From: Owenia fusiformis
Taxonomy: Eukaryota > Annelida > Polychaeta > Sabellida > Oweniidae
Assembly (NCBI GenBank): GCA_903813345.2
Contig: CAIIXF020000010.1
Span: 35,579,425-35,643,424 of the forward strand
DNA: 64,000 bases
Reading direction: 5' to 3'
The notes beneath the pieces were generated by a model that saw nothing but the letters and a program-made list of their open reading frames with translations, did no database searches and was not told where the DNA came from. Numbering within the stretch: position 1 is the stretch's first letter; each line of letters starts with the position of its first letter. This document shows, piece after piece, positions 1 through 10,530 of the stretch. A program made the position numbers and the translations under genes.

Positions 1-221
1 GATACTGTAATCATTCCATTGTTAACCTGGTAAGTAAAAGGGATCATGATTGATTATTCCTGGTAAAACTAACTATACCTGATATGATTACTCTTGTGTA
101 TGAATGCAGCATTAAACTGTTAAAGACTTGAATGAGATGTAATAATAATGAAAATGAAAAGATTTTAATTCTATACTCTCCTCTCTATTTATTTGAGATT
201 CATTATATTCATGTAACCATT

Positions 222-579
222 CTAGTCACTATCAACTGGGTAATCCTTGGGGCAAAAGAAGTGGATCGGTGCCCACTTTCTAAACTGAGATGCATTATCA
301 AAGTACAGGTGGCAGCACTTCAAATGTGCATACCACCTACACCCTTTCCTCCCACATGAACCCCACATTCCCATTTCCTTATCCTCCCTGCTGCCCCAAG
401 AAATCCCACACACGGGGCACCGCTCAACCTTTGTGGACTTGGCAACTGTAGCAATTGTATGCTCCTTAGTGGGGGTTGTAGGTAACACGCTAGGTAGTGG
501 TGTTTGGGCTGTTTCTTCTGCTGTAGGCTCCTTGCTTTCTTGGTCTTCCTCTGGGTATCCTGGTGATGTCCAACTAAAT
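222..579 (-). CDS. Terminal exon with PHD-like zinc finger
   Basis: The C-terminal half carries a Cys/His pattern typical of PHD or related cross-brace fingers: CPVC, then SCGRKGC, W-Y-A-H-L-K-C and a final FFCP. Such fingers usually read chromatin or act in protein contacts. A Pro/Thr/Glu-rich linker precedes it. The exon opens after a good acceptor (pyrimidine tract then AG at 580-581 on the plus strand) and ends at a stop at 222. It joins in frame to the exon at 703-866: the upstream exon ends with two bases of a Thr codon and this one supplies the third. This may be a host gene or a transposon-borne protein; the finger assignment is by pattern only. Confidence 0.55.
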
Positions 580-702
580 CTGCATTGAAAATAGAAAATG
601 AAATATATGATATAATAAAGACATAGTTTGATCATTCATAACCGATGTGTTTCACAATGGAAATGCATGCATTAATTGATAAAATAATATTTCACTCACG
701 TC

Positions 703-866
703 TTCCCACGATTCCAGTTTGGCATCACATTCAGCTTGACATGACATCCTGTAATTAAATGCAAGTCCCTAGCATTCCTCACCATCGTATGGCCCCTTGT
801 CCCATAGGCATCCGTTCTTGCCTTCCCCTCCCTCCTAGCCGTCAATATTCGATCAACCCTCGTAGG
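703..866 (-). CDS. Upstream exon of the PHD-like gene, basic helix segment
   Basis: An open frame runs from about 866 to a strong donor (GTGAGT) after 703. It encodes a basic stretch including RTDAYGTRGHTMV and RNARDLHLITGCHVKLNVMP. An in-frame stop lies just upstream of 866, next to a weak acceptor-like TAG, so the exon start is uncertain; an in-frame Met lies inside (MVRNARD). The segment R..TMVRNARDLHLITGC.V.L.V resembles the MADS-box core helix and first strand (KKAYELS.LTG...L.V), but this is a visual resemblance only. The frame continues into the exon at 222-579. Confidence 0.4.
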
Positions 867-879
867 CTAGACATTTCGA

Positions 880-954
880 ACGACTTTGAAAATTTACAAT
901 GGCGGCGAGAAGCTTGATTCAAAAAAGTGAAACTGAAATCAGTTAAAAAAAGCA
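880..954 (+). promoter_or_regulatory. Head-to-head promoter region with plus-strand first-exon candidate
   Basis: A plus-strand ATG in a good context (CAATGGCGGCGAG) at about 899 is followed by a short frame and then by AAAGCAG|GTAAGC, a strong splice donor near 955. The minus-strand PHD-like gene begins within 50 bp on the other side. This arrangement suggests a bidirectional promoter with a plus-strand 5' exon, although the frame stops quickly (before the donor), so the exon may be non-coding. Confidence 0.3.
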
Positions 955-1311
955 GGTAAGCTAGCGATATTCACAGTTCTCAACAACCTATTCTGTCCAC
1001 TATTAATTTATTTTACTGTAGATTTTTGTAAATGCTGGTGAAAATAATTGAAAATGGTTGTATTCTTTGAAAATCGATATAAAATTTGCTGACCTTATAT
1101 TTTGCTTGCTATGGGTTACAGGCCCGTGTGAAAAGGTCAAGCTCGTTGAATTCTACGATATAAGGCAGGTAAATTCCCGAGCTCTGGGGATTCACCGACC
1201 TCTGGGAATTCGTCGACTATTCCTAACTGACTTACTGCAACTTCTATAACTGTTATTTGATTGTGCCTTACAGAGTCGCTTGTCTACTAAATACAACTTT
1301 ATTAGAAGTCA

Positions 1312-1440
1312 CAGTGAAACCTACCAAGTGGAACACCTCTAAAGTGGAACATTTCTGTTAGAGGAACACTTCTGTTAGAGGAACATTTTAAACAGTCAGA
1401 GGTGTTCCACCCCATACAGGGCTCACAGTACCTTTGTACA
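1312..1440. repeat. Internally repetitive GGAACA-rich short element
   Basis: The segment opens with CAGTGAAACCT, a start common for pogo/Tc1-type inverted repeats, and then repeats the unit AGTGGAACACCTCT / AGAGGAACATTT several times in both orientations. The rest of 960-1994 shows no convincing gene; 1441-1994 holds nothing I recognise. Confidence 0.35.
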
Positions 1441-1994
1441 CCTGTTAGGACATTAGGTGTATATAGTTTGAAGGTTATAACGAACATACCTTATTTACCT
1501 TATTATTTGAAGTTATGTCATTCCTAGTGTTTGAGTGAGAGGCCTACACTGCCACTACTTTAGGGCCCTGCGACCTAAAGTGCCGCCACCAAACGCTAGG
1601 GATGCCACTCAGCACCTAGTATCTTTGTATTGGTAGATTTTTGACACATGTAATAACAAATTGATTTAACTGACAGATTTTATTTTTTATTTTCCTTGAC
1701 TAGTATGCAATAAAACCTTACAGCATTTATCCATTAAACTCATTACGTGGCTCTAGTTGACCTCGAAGCCTCTGCAAGTGACATCCTTATTTATCCAATC
1801 TCACTTAAAATGTCAAAGAACGTAGCCTTAGTTGACCATGGGGCTTCGCTGGAGACATTTTTCTTCTTAACTCGACTTCCCCATTTTATATATCCATTTA
1901 AACTTATATTCTACATGTTTATCTTCAGCGGAAATGTCTGACTCTACCCACCTTACTTACCAATTGCCGAGGATGATTGCTTACTCTACTTTTA

Positions 1995-3347
1995 TTACCT
2001 AATATACTTTAAGAAAGCAGTAAAGTCCATCTGCCCATTTTCATGATCTGAATATCAGAAAAGCCAGACTGGGCTAGAAATGTTGCACCCCCGATACGAA
2101 AGCTATGCGCTTTAAATAACCCTATTGAACACCCTAATTTTGTCAACACTGCTTTCATTACATTTCTGAACTGTGTGGTACTTACTGCTTCTCTTTTATG
2201 TAAAAATAGTGGGCCATCGTGCCACCCTCTTGATCTTAAATAAGTACGCATTGCAACAATTGGGCATATGGTACTCTTAACTGCAGGGTATATATTGATT
2301 TAACAAGGTCGAGTGCTGTGCTTAAAAGTTTGAAAACACAGAACTAGGCCTTTATGGGAAAGTTTCTCTAGGCTATTGATTTTTAAATTGTGGGTAAAAC
2401 CAGTCATCTCCCCTACTCTAAGCAACCCAAAGAATGCCAGAGTGAACATTGCTGTGTACAAAACTACAGCTCCCTCATCATTAAGCACTTCTGGTAAGGC
2501 CAGTACCATTTTCTCCAATAATGCAATAGAAATAGGTTGTCTGACATCGACAGCTCCCCGTGGTTTTGTTAAACCTTTTAGCCCTTGTTGAATAAAAAAG
2601 ACTTGATGGGTCTTTTAGTCCTCCCATTTTATGAACATAAGCTATAGCAGAAACAAAAATACGAATTGAGGAGGGAGCATAATGTAATTGATGCATTTCC
2701 GCTATAAATAGACTGAGATTTACTTCTGATAGGGGAAAAATTGAACAGTTCATTTTTTGGCCAAAGTGTACTAATTCATTCCAGGTCCGCTGATATAAGT
2801 CTCTGGTTCCAGGTGCCTGAGCCCTTGAAACTAGTTGACGGAAGATAAATTCCAGCTCTCCGGTTTTAGATTGTCCGGCACCTCTGTAATTCATGTCTTT
2901 GTGGGGCTTGACCTCTAAGAAACTCTGAAACATGTTCCTTGATAAAGCGTCCACTGCAACATTTTCTACCCCTGGGATATGCTTAGCTTTAACAAAAATA
3001 TTATGTTCCAGACATTGTATTACCATTTTGCGTAATAGCAACATCATTTTCTTGTCCCTGGTAACCCCCTTATTTATAATGTGACACACTGCTTCGTTAT
3101 CTGACCTAATAGTCATGCTTTTATTGGCAAAACATGTGCCCCACATCAGGATGGCAACCACAATCGGATACAGTTCTAAGAGGGCTATATTCTCCCCTTT
3201 CCAACTTTCTGGCCATTCCCCATAACTATATTCTTTGTCGTTCATCACCCCATAACCCCATGTGGAAGCATCTGATATTAGCGAACATTTATTTCGCTTT
3301 TCCCATTCCTCGTCTAAAAAGAAACTCTTCCCGTTAAAGTTGCACAA
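1995..3347 (-). pseudogene. DIRS/Ngaro-type RNase H and tyrosine recombinase, broken
   Basis: The 5' part encodes an RNase H with the four acidic positions visible in order: ISDAST, LLELYP, IRSDNEA and VAVDALSR. It is followed directly, in the same frame, by the recombinase N-terminal domain. After a frameshift near 2585 the recombinase core continues with the catalytic Arg (GLLRVGEM) and the HxxR box (AHSFRIGGATF). An in-frame TAA interrupts it at 2300-2302. A second shift near 2030, just after MGRW, puts the expected nucleophile Tyr (FLKYIR) in another frame ending at 1995. This enzyme would integrate the circular retroelement DNA by recombination at split repeats, but it cannot work as it stands. 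No methyltransferase domain lies between RNase H and recombinase, which favours a Ngaro-like over a classic DIRS1 layout. Confidence 0.85.
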
Positions 3348-3356
3348 GAAACTTTT

Positions 3357-4577
3357 CTAAATTGACAGATCCATTTTGACCTCTGGCATGACTCTGACAT
3401 GCCAATATCTTTGTTGTAGCTGCATGCTTAAATTTATGAGCCTTCTTATGAACGTTACCCCAAATGGAATAACAATGGTGCAATGCTGTAAAAGCCCTAC
3501 TATACTTTGCAATTGTTTCTTTGTAACTTTGGCTTTGGTTTCTAATTCCTGGATTTTCAATTTAACCTTATGCAATTTATTCTTGGGTAGGCAGATCTGT
3601 TTGTTTATAGAATCAATTTCAATACCTAAGAAAGTTAAAACTCTCTCAGGACCTTCCGTTTTGTCAGGGGCTAATGGTACACCTACTCCTTGGCACAACT
3701 CTTGAAATTTTGACAGGCTTGCTTGACATTTTTTAAAGGAATCTTCCAGAATGATAAAATCATCTAACACAAGAAACATCGACCCTATGCCCAACTTATT
3801 AATTGCATTCCAATTTAATGCGGTGCTTACCAACTCAAAGGTTTTACATGATATAGACAACCTCATTGGCAACGTCAGGTCTAGATAATACTGATTCCGA
3901 AACTGGAAGCCTAACAAATGTCTATACTTTGGATGTATAGGTACTATTTTAAAAGCTGAACGGACATAACATTTGGCCATATACATCGGATGATTCTTAC
4001 TTTTCAAGATTTGAACGACATTCTGAACCGTATGATATCTAACAGACGCCAGTTCTTTTTCTATGCCCTCATTTATGGATGACCCTTTGGGAGCTGACAG
4101 ATGATGAATACGCCTAAATTCCCCTGGTGTTTTCTTAGGAACTATTCCCACCGATGATAAAATTAAGTTTTTTGGGCGTTCATCCCATGGACCCAGCAAT
4201 ATACCTTTCTGAACCTCTTTACTTAATTTGTCGGCCAGTATGTCCTCGTGTATTCTTGCTGATTTTAAATTCTGAGGGTCAATTTCTGAAACTCTCCCAT
4301 TAAATGGGACTTCAAAACCTTCTGTAAATCCTTTCACTAAAGCCACTGTCAAATCCGAGTCGTAATCTTCTAAATATGGTTCTAACTTACTTATCTGAAC
4401 AGGCGTATAAATTGGATACTTTTCAAAATTTATAGGACAGTTTCCTTCTTGCTGTTTCTGATACACAACTTTATGGACATTTACTTCTACCTTTGTTTGA
4501 ACACTACTCTCATCATTTTTATCTTGATGTATGAGCTGTGGGAATTGGTTAACCTTCACATTGATATCTTCTTCCAT
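3357..4577 (-). pseudogene. DIRS/Ngaro-type reverse transcriptase, catalytically damaged
   Basis: The frame encodes 406 residues of reverse transcriptase for a tyrosine-recombinase retrotransposon. Visible motifs are FRRIHHLSAP (fingers), a palm A region reading MAKCYVRSAF, the LSISCKTFE motif and LVLDDF with the two catalytic Asp. In relatives the palm A box reads like MAKVDIKSAF, so the first catalytic Asp is Tyr here (TAT, one base from GAT). The frame ends in TAG at 3357-3359, and the same frame resumes at once with RNase H, so this is a nonsense mutation rather than a natural end. It lies immediately downstream of the gag-like region. Confidence 0.85.
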
Positions 4578-4638
4578 TATTAGGGTATCGGTTTCCTCGT
4601 GTCCTGGTTGACCCTGGGGCCGAGTTACTTTTGGGTTC

Positions 4639-6186
4639 TTACTTTTCTTTGTTTCCCTGGAACTTAGAGCCTCGAAAAGGAGATTTGAGTGCTACTTCAC
4701 AGTGGATGGCCTGATGTATTTTTGATTTACAACCTGGACATGAGTGAGCCCCTTTGCAGTTACTTCCCCCTGGGCAATTATCCCCTTTGTGGTACACAAA
4801 ACAATAACCCCGAGGTATATAGGGCATCTTTGTCTTTGTTCCACCAGAATTTCTGTCGGGTTCTTCATCCTTCCCCTTAACTTTGTCAGAAACTTTCCAA
4901 TCCCCTGTTCCCTTGTATTTTCCACCTTTTTTCTTATTTTGTTCGTGATCAATGTCCACTACACCCCTTGGAAGGTTAAATGATTTGTGGTATACTACTT
5001 GGTCTAACACCCCCCAGGCACACCATCTACTAGCCCTACCCTTTCTAAATTACCTGTCATACTTTCCCCAGTTACTCCCTTCTGCCTTCATGGCCTGAAT
5101 GATGTAAGAGAGTATGTCCCCTGCTTCCATTGGATATGCTTCAAGATAAATTTTTGAATAAATGAGAAAGGCCCTTTGCCATTCCATATGGGGCAGATAT
5201 TTTACTATTTTTTGATTCTTTCCTGGCAGAAATACATGCCTCCCCTCCCCATGTACGTTTGTAACTTTAACTTCATCATCATCTTCACTATCATCCTCAC
5301 CATTCAACAATTTGCTCAATTCAACAAATTCATGTTTGCAAATTTTTTCTCTTAGTCTTCTAGGGACTTACATACCCAAGGCTGCGCCATAATTTAACAT
5401 GGGAGATGAGGCATATATGTTCCCCTTTACCCTCATGTCATCAATACCTGTTATACCCTGGTCTAGAATGTAGTTTTGGGTTGGTAGGGTCTCATTACGA
5501 TGTAAACCATGCTGTGGGGCCAGTGATTGTCCCATTGGAGCTTGGGGTGGGGCCATTGCCTGTGCCATTGGCGTATATGTCGCAGATGGCTGATACACCT
5601 GTCTATCTGGTAATGTTGGCCATCCCCATCCTGTAGCGTCTGGAACACTTTTGGTTCTGGTATAACCTAGCCCTGGTTGACCCTGGGGCTGGTTAACCAT
5701 CTGACCTTGGAAGTTATAACTTTGATCCTGTGCTCGGGGACCTAGCTGACTCTGTTGGCCTATCTGTGGTTGAGGGGCATTTAGTCTCTGCCCTGGTTGA
5801 CCCTGGGGCAAAGGACTAGCTTGGCTCTGTCCAACAGTGTGGAGTTATTGAGGACTCATCAAGTTTTGTTGCGGAGTGAAAAGGTTTTGCCCTGTAGCCT
5901 GAAACATTTGCGGCCCAACAAAGCTCTGCCCTGGTTGACCCTGGGGCTGAGGATTTGTTTGACCTTGCCTTTTTGGACCACCAAAATCACTACCCCCGTA
6001 CGGCAGAGTCTCAACTGAGGGGGTTTTCTTAGCTGCTTTAGATCTTTTTGTTTTCTGACCTCTGCGTACCTTTACTAGTTTGTGGTTTTTCCCCTTCTGG
6101 GTGAGCTTGCGCTTTTTTCCTCTTTTTCCATGGTGCCCTAAAATTGAACCAAATTTTAAACCCAAAGCTAGAACCCTCGTTCCCAT
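4639..6186 (-). pseudogene. Gag-like ORF with Gln/Pro repeats and zinc knuckle, broken
   Basis: Four minus-strand frames (6186-5845, 5811-5368, 5319-5050, 5010-4639) read as one decayed protein. The start is very basic (GKRGKKRKLTQKGK), the middle is Gln/Pro/Gly-rich, and the 3' part carries a CCHC-type cluster (CFVYHKGDNCPG, NCKGAHSCPGC, HC) as found in gag proteins of DIRS/Ngaro elements. The DNA repeats a 17-base unit CTGGTTGACCCTGGGGC at about 4605, 5675, 5793 and 5933, encoding a PQGQPGQ motif, so part of this ORF is a coding minisatellite. The role would be nucleic-acid packaging. Frame breaks make a full product unlikely. Confidence 0.7.
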
Positions 6187-6660
6187 CCCCTAAGCCCCTT
6201 TATTCATAAGACGAAAGGCCTTGACCTAGAATGATTTATGTTTGTTATGGCGCGACTCCATGGGCAAAAGCTTTTGCAATTACCAATCATTCTCATGTCT
6301 AAGCCCTTCCTCCTTTGATTCCCCTTGGATAAACCCTTTCCAGCTGAACTCAAACCTCATCTCTCCAACTGGACCGTTACCTTCTCCTCCACGGTACTTA
6401 CTTCTTTAAGTAGTTTACATACGGAAGCTGGTCTTTCCTGTAGTTAACCAATTATTAATAATACTACATTACCTCTTTAGGTAAACTATGTTTTGATACA
6501 TGCAACTAGCCAGAGGCAGGAAACAACAACTGTGTTAACTATGTCCTAGCCTCCCCAAATAACGTTTTTGTAATCAAAGGGCACCTTTTATCTAGGCAAC
6601 GGTCATATAAGGGCCGTGTCCTGTCAACTATTCCTGGTGCGTACTAAAAGGAAAAGAAAT

Positions 6661-7444
6661 TACCGTATTCTCTGTAATTAGCGCCCAGGGCGTTTAGAAA
6701 ATTGAAAATACATTATTTAGACCATTCTAATAAGCGCCCATGTATGAAAGAAATCAGAAATCCCGAGGAATTTCATGTATGGCAATTTTTCTTGACAAGA
6801 ATGCATTTTCTTCAACATATTTTTATAATAATATGACAAGTGCTGTTATTGGAGAGAATACGGTAAAGATCGCTTAGACAATATTGACAGTGGTTGAAGA
6901 CCTGTCTATGTCTAATTTATTTCCGGCACGCCCACTTTGTCATTATCGCCGATTACCTTCAATATTTCCACTAGAGACTGCTGGATATCGATCTAAAGTT
7001 ATACATTATTTCTAATTTGATGAGAGATCATCATTATTCGTGCAAAAGTCGAGTAAAAGTCGAGAAACATTAAAAAGAAACCAGAAAGTTCACGACCTTG
7101 ACATGCGCAGAACATCTGCGCAGTAGCTTTTGAAATTTCTGAATGCCGATAAAGAACAATTCCTTCATTCATTATGGACTATTTGGAGACAATATTAGCA
7201 TGGTATGGTGTGGGAAGCACCCATCGATAGATATGTATCGAGAGGATGCATAGAATTACAAAACGCGTCGTGTTTACAGCAGTTTTAGGGTAAGTACTCT
7301 ATTATCGCCCGCTCCTGGATTTTGAGAAATATTTTTTTCCTGATATATTCTTCAATTCTTGTTGATTCCTCGATGTTTCTTGAACTTTGTGAAGCGGGGT
7401 GGGCGCTTATTAGAGAGTGGGCGGTAATTACAGAGAATACGGTA
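6661..7444. mobile_element. TA-flanked MITE inside the DIRS-like element
   Basis: Both ends carry the same inverted repeat: the left begins TACCGTATTCTCTGTAATTA and the right ends with its complement, with one mismatch over about 26 bases followed by GCGCCC/CCGCCC. TA dinucleotides border both ends, as for Tc1/mariner-like insertions. A paralogous stretch at 16235-16275 has the same flanks (AAAAGGAAAAGAAA, TA, CTGAT) with no insert, which acts as an empty site. There is no transposase ORF inside, so it is non-autonomous. Confidence 0.75.
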
Positions 7445-7529
7445 CTGATTAACTCTTGTTCTATTTCCTTTAGAAAACTGTACTATATTCCTTATTTATA
7501 TAATCTATTCTGGTGTTCATAACTACAAC

Positions 7530-7760
7530 TGACACCAGTAGAATCAACTAATAAGATGGCGGGAAACTGTGTTAGCTATGCCCTGGCATCTTACAATACT
7601 ATTCATGCGAGTAAAACACTTGCGGCATAATAACTAGGCGAAGGGGGAGGAAAAAACTATGTAACTGCATCCATGCCCCTTAGCAACAAACTGCCTTTCT
7701 CAATGGGTAAACTATACCACCCACCGGGAAAGTTGCCTTCAAGGATTTAGGGCTCCTGTT
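7530..7760 (-). repeat. Repeated non-coding segment of the DIRS-like family
   Basis: This segment, with the related stretch at 6480-6655, matches 16150-16520 closely: AACTGTGTTAGCTATG CCCTGG-type phrases, then GGGAGGAAAAAA and the AACAAACTGCC block. It sits between SGNH and gag, so it is probably an untranslated spacer of the retroelement. Confidence 0.6.
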
Positions 7761-7907
7761 TAGCCATCAATTACAACTTAACTAGTAGGAAGCAAGATAT
7801 CTGTTTTTTCACATTGCGCTTCCGTGGGCTTATGCCCATATTATACTACTGTGTTAATTATAATATCTATTTTATATTCTACCTTAGTAAACACAACTAT
7901 ATTAAAA

Positions 7908-8545
7908 CTATAACTTACGAGATCTGCCAAGCCCAGTCAGTATTGCCAATGTGACAGCCTTCTTCCACTTTTTCAAACCTTTGTCATTGAAATGACAATC
8001 GTCTTCCAGCAGCTCCCGAAAGTTGTGGACTAAACCTTTCGAATTCCAGTAGATTATACTACTTAGTTCCACTGGTTTCTGTTTCCCTTTATCGTTCATA
8101 TATTTGTTTAGGTTTGAAATGAGGGTATTACATCTTTTGGCATGCTCAATGGATTTTATATGACTTTTTTTTGTTATTGGGGTCACCCATCTACATGGGA
8201 TTTTTCCAATTATGACTCTCCCCTGACGAAATAAATAATCTCCTGCCTTTTCGGCTACCCCCCAGATCTTGTCACGCAACTCGACCGCCATGTCCTGTAA
8301 CTCTTTTTCTGATGATGGACATTTAATGAGGTTTGAGGCTTCATTCCCTTCAACTTGTATATATATCATGGAATATTTTCTGGGTAAGTTTTCTATAATA
8401 TTTTTAACGTCCTCTGTGGTACCCCGCTTTTATACCTGAATTTCAAACTAAATCCTGGAGGTTTTACTTTCAGGGGATTGTCTGACAAATAAGATTTTAG
8501 GCCTCTAATGAAACTATGTCCTATGAAGAGGACTGGAACACCCAT
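7908..8545 (-). pseudogene. SGNH hydrolase domain of the DIRS-like element, frameshifted
   Basis: Starting at an ATG at 8543-8545 the frame reads VPVLFIGHSFIRG, whose GHS box matches SGNH block I (catalytic Ser). A one-base shift near 8420 moves the rest to the frame 8369-7908, which holds the block III equivalent (IQVEGNE, Asn kept) and block V (LLEDDCHFND, Asp-x-x-His). SGNH hydrolases are Ser esterases or lipases; some Ngaro elements are known to carry one. It lies about 1.7 kb upstream of the gag-like ORF on the same strand, with the MITE in between. A second copy with the same upstream position is at 10531-11196. Confidence 0.75.
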
Positions 8546-9561
8546 CTCAATCAAACGAAGCTAAATTCCCTGGAGCACATAATGGGAAACACAGCTTTAA
8601 CTATTATGATTACTAACATCTATTGTTCCCTTACTGGAAACAGTTTAATCTTACGCTAATCTTATCTTGAAGATCGACTTGCCAAAAACTTGTGTCATTA
8701 ACTTATAAGGCCTATAAATGCTTTACTCGGGTTTATATAACCCTTACTGTTTCCGTGGACTCAACATAAAAATTGTCCTTTATATAATAACTAACTTGCT
8801 ACTCACCTTACGTTGATATGTATGTAATACCAACTTACAATTCTTTTGGCAAATTTAAATTCTCTTCAAATTGTACAGATTACCGTTATCAAACAACTCA
8901 ATTTCCCAGTACGTTGATGAGAGTATGTTTTCCAAAGGTTGTCTTATAACTGCTAATGTGCCATGAAGGAGTTGCTCACTTAACCTACTACTAGACAACC
9001 TAAGCAAACAGGTAGGAAATAGGGGTGAAACGAATACTCGAGTATTCGGTTGCAAATAGGTCTGAGGTGATATTCGAATGGCATTTTGTGGTATTCGAAT
9101 ATTAAAGGTTGAATAAATAGCGCAGACATATCCAACGATCATGGTTCTGGTGTCAAAATATATCGAATTTAGAATATTTCATCAAGGCTAACATCTATTT
9201 TCATTAGCTACAAAGAAAACCCCAGAACGTACCTAATTTCTGCCGATATTCACAATCACTATCATCCTAAATTCCCGGGAATCTTCTCCCGACATCAAGA
9301 GAAAAAACTTGCTCACGTACCTTTTAATGATTTCCCGGTTATATTGTCATTGGATTCCAGCCCCGTTTTCACCTAACGTTCTATCCAACATTCTGTTTCC
9401 TTTATACCATGCGCATGTCAAGAAGAGCTTGAATATGGGCAGATTTGAGGTGTTTTAGTCTTCGATTTTTTTGATTTTTCTTCGTCAGCGGATCAGATTA
9501 ACTGCAAGAGTCGCCGGTAATAGTCTGTCAACGGCGGTCATATCGTGTACCATGCATACGG
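8546..9561. other. Non-coding gap with a hAT-like end fragment
   Basis: No coding region is evident. At about 9024 the sequence TAGGGGTGAAACGAATACTC looks like the terminal inverted repeat of a hAT-superfamily element, followed by palindromic CGAATA/TATTCG motifs to about 9110. I did not find its partner end. 9181-9561 shows nothing recognisable. Confidence 0.35.
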
Positions 9562-10044
9562 TTATATCAGACAACTGCGGTTATACTGTAACACGTGAAT
9601 TGTTCCCTGGAATGGGATTCTAAAGCCACAAGTGAAACCCTCAATCAATTGTTTTTTTAAACCTTCATCATAGCCTTCCAAATAACTTGCTAATTTCCCT
9701 ATTTTTACCGATGTAATAATGGTTGAGCCTTCTAAACTCTTTTCATGACCTGTTTGTGGATTTGGATTAGGATTGACACAATTGACTTTACTTTGTTTTA
9801 CTTCCCTCTGAAAAGTTGACGTTATGATGGGTATGTCCCAACCTGTTTCCTCTTCTGAAGAGGTATCATTACCAATGTTATTTCTTGACACATTTACTAC
9901 AGGGTCCCTCTCTGGATATAAAGGGTATGGTAGGGTGCTGTCTGAGTTTAGACTATACATTGTTTTTTGCTTCTTTTTATTTAGTTTTTTAGTTTGGGTG
10001 ACTGGCACTTTCCACCTTCGTTTTGTTGTTTTTTCTTTTCCCAT
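9562..10044 (-). pseudogene. Second DIRS/Ngaro RT ORF, 5' part only
   Basis: The 160-residue frame starts with a Lys/Arg-rich segment (TTKRRWKVPVTQTKKLNKKK) and ends with KLASYLEGYDEGLKKQLIEG, F..GFRIPFQGT. This matches the start of the first element's RT frame (KLEPYLEDYDSDL...GFTEGFEVPFNG). The homology breaks off after FQGT at about 9605, so the catalytic RT domains are lost. It lies 490 bp downstream of the SGNH ORF on the same strand, reproducing the gene order of the first copy but without the long gag region. Confidence 0.7.
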
Positions 10045-10530
10045 ATTCTGAAATGTGATAGTACACTATAGCACTTAAATACTCTGAGCGACTCCTTGGG
10101 CAAATGAAATGCGTTCCTGCAATTCAATTACCTAAGTGCCATATTGAACATAATGTATGACCCCCCTTTACTCCCTATTCTATGGTTTGCTGTTACGTAA
10201 TCGTCATTACCTAATTAATTTGGATGAAAATTCCTTCAATCCCCGTTATTTTCAATGTACCTAATATATTTAATTTCATACATTCTGGATACATATTATT
10301 CATGAACATGACCGTATCATATACCTATCATCAATGCACATGTACATAAAATGTACATGTTTGACTAACTCGTCCAATTCTGTGAATATTTAGATGAGAG
10401 TATAGTCCTTGGATACTAGCTAGCTAAATAATAACATGGACGTATGTGTCATTAGTATCATGCAAAATTTTTTACTTGGCCTACTTACTAAGCCTTGCTT
10501 CCTTAGTTATAGTACCATGCCATAACTATG

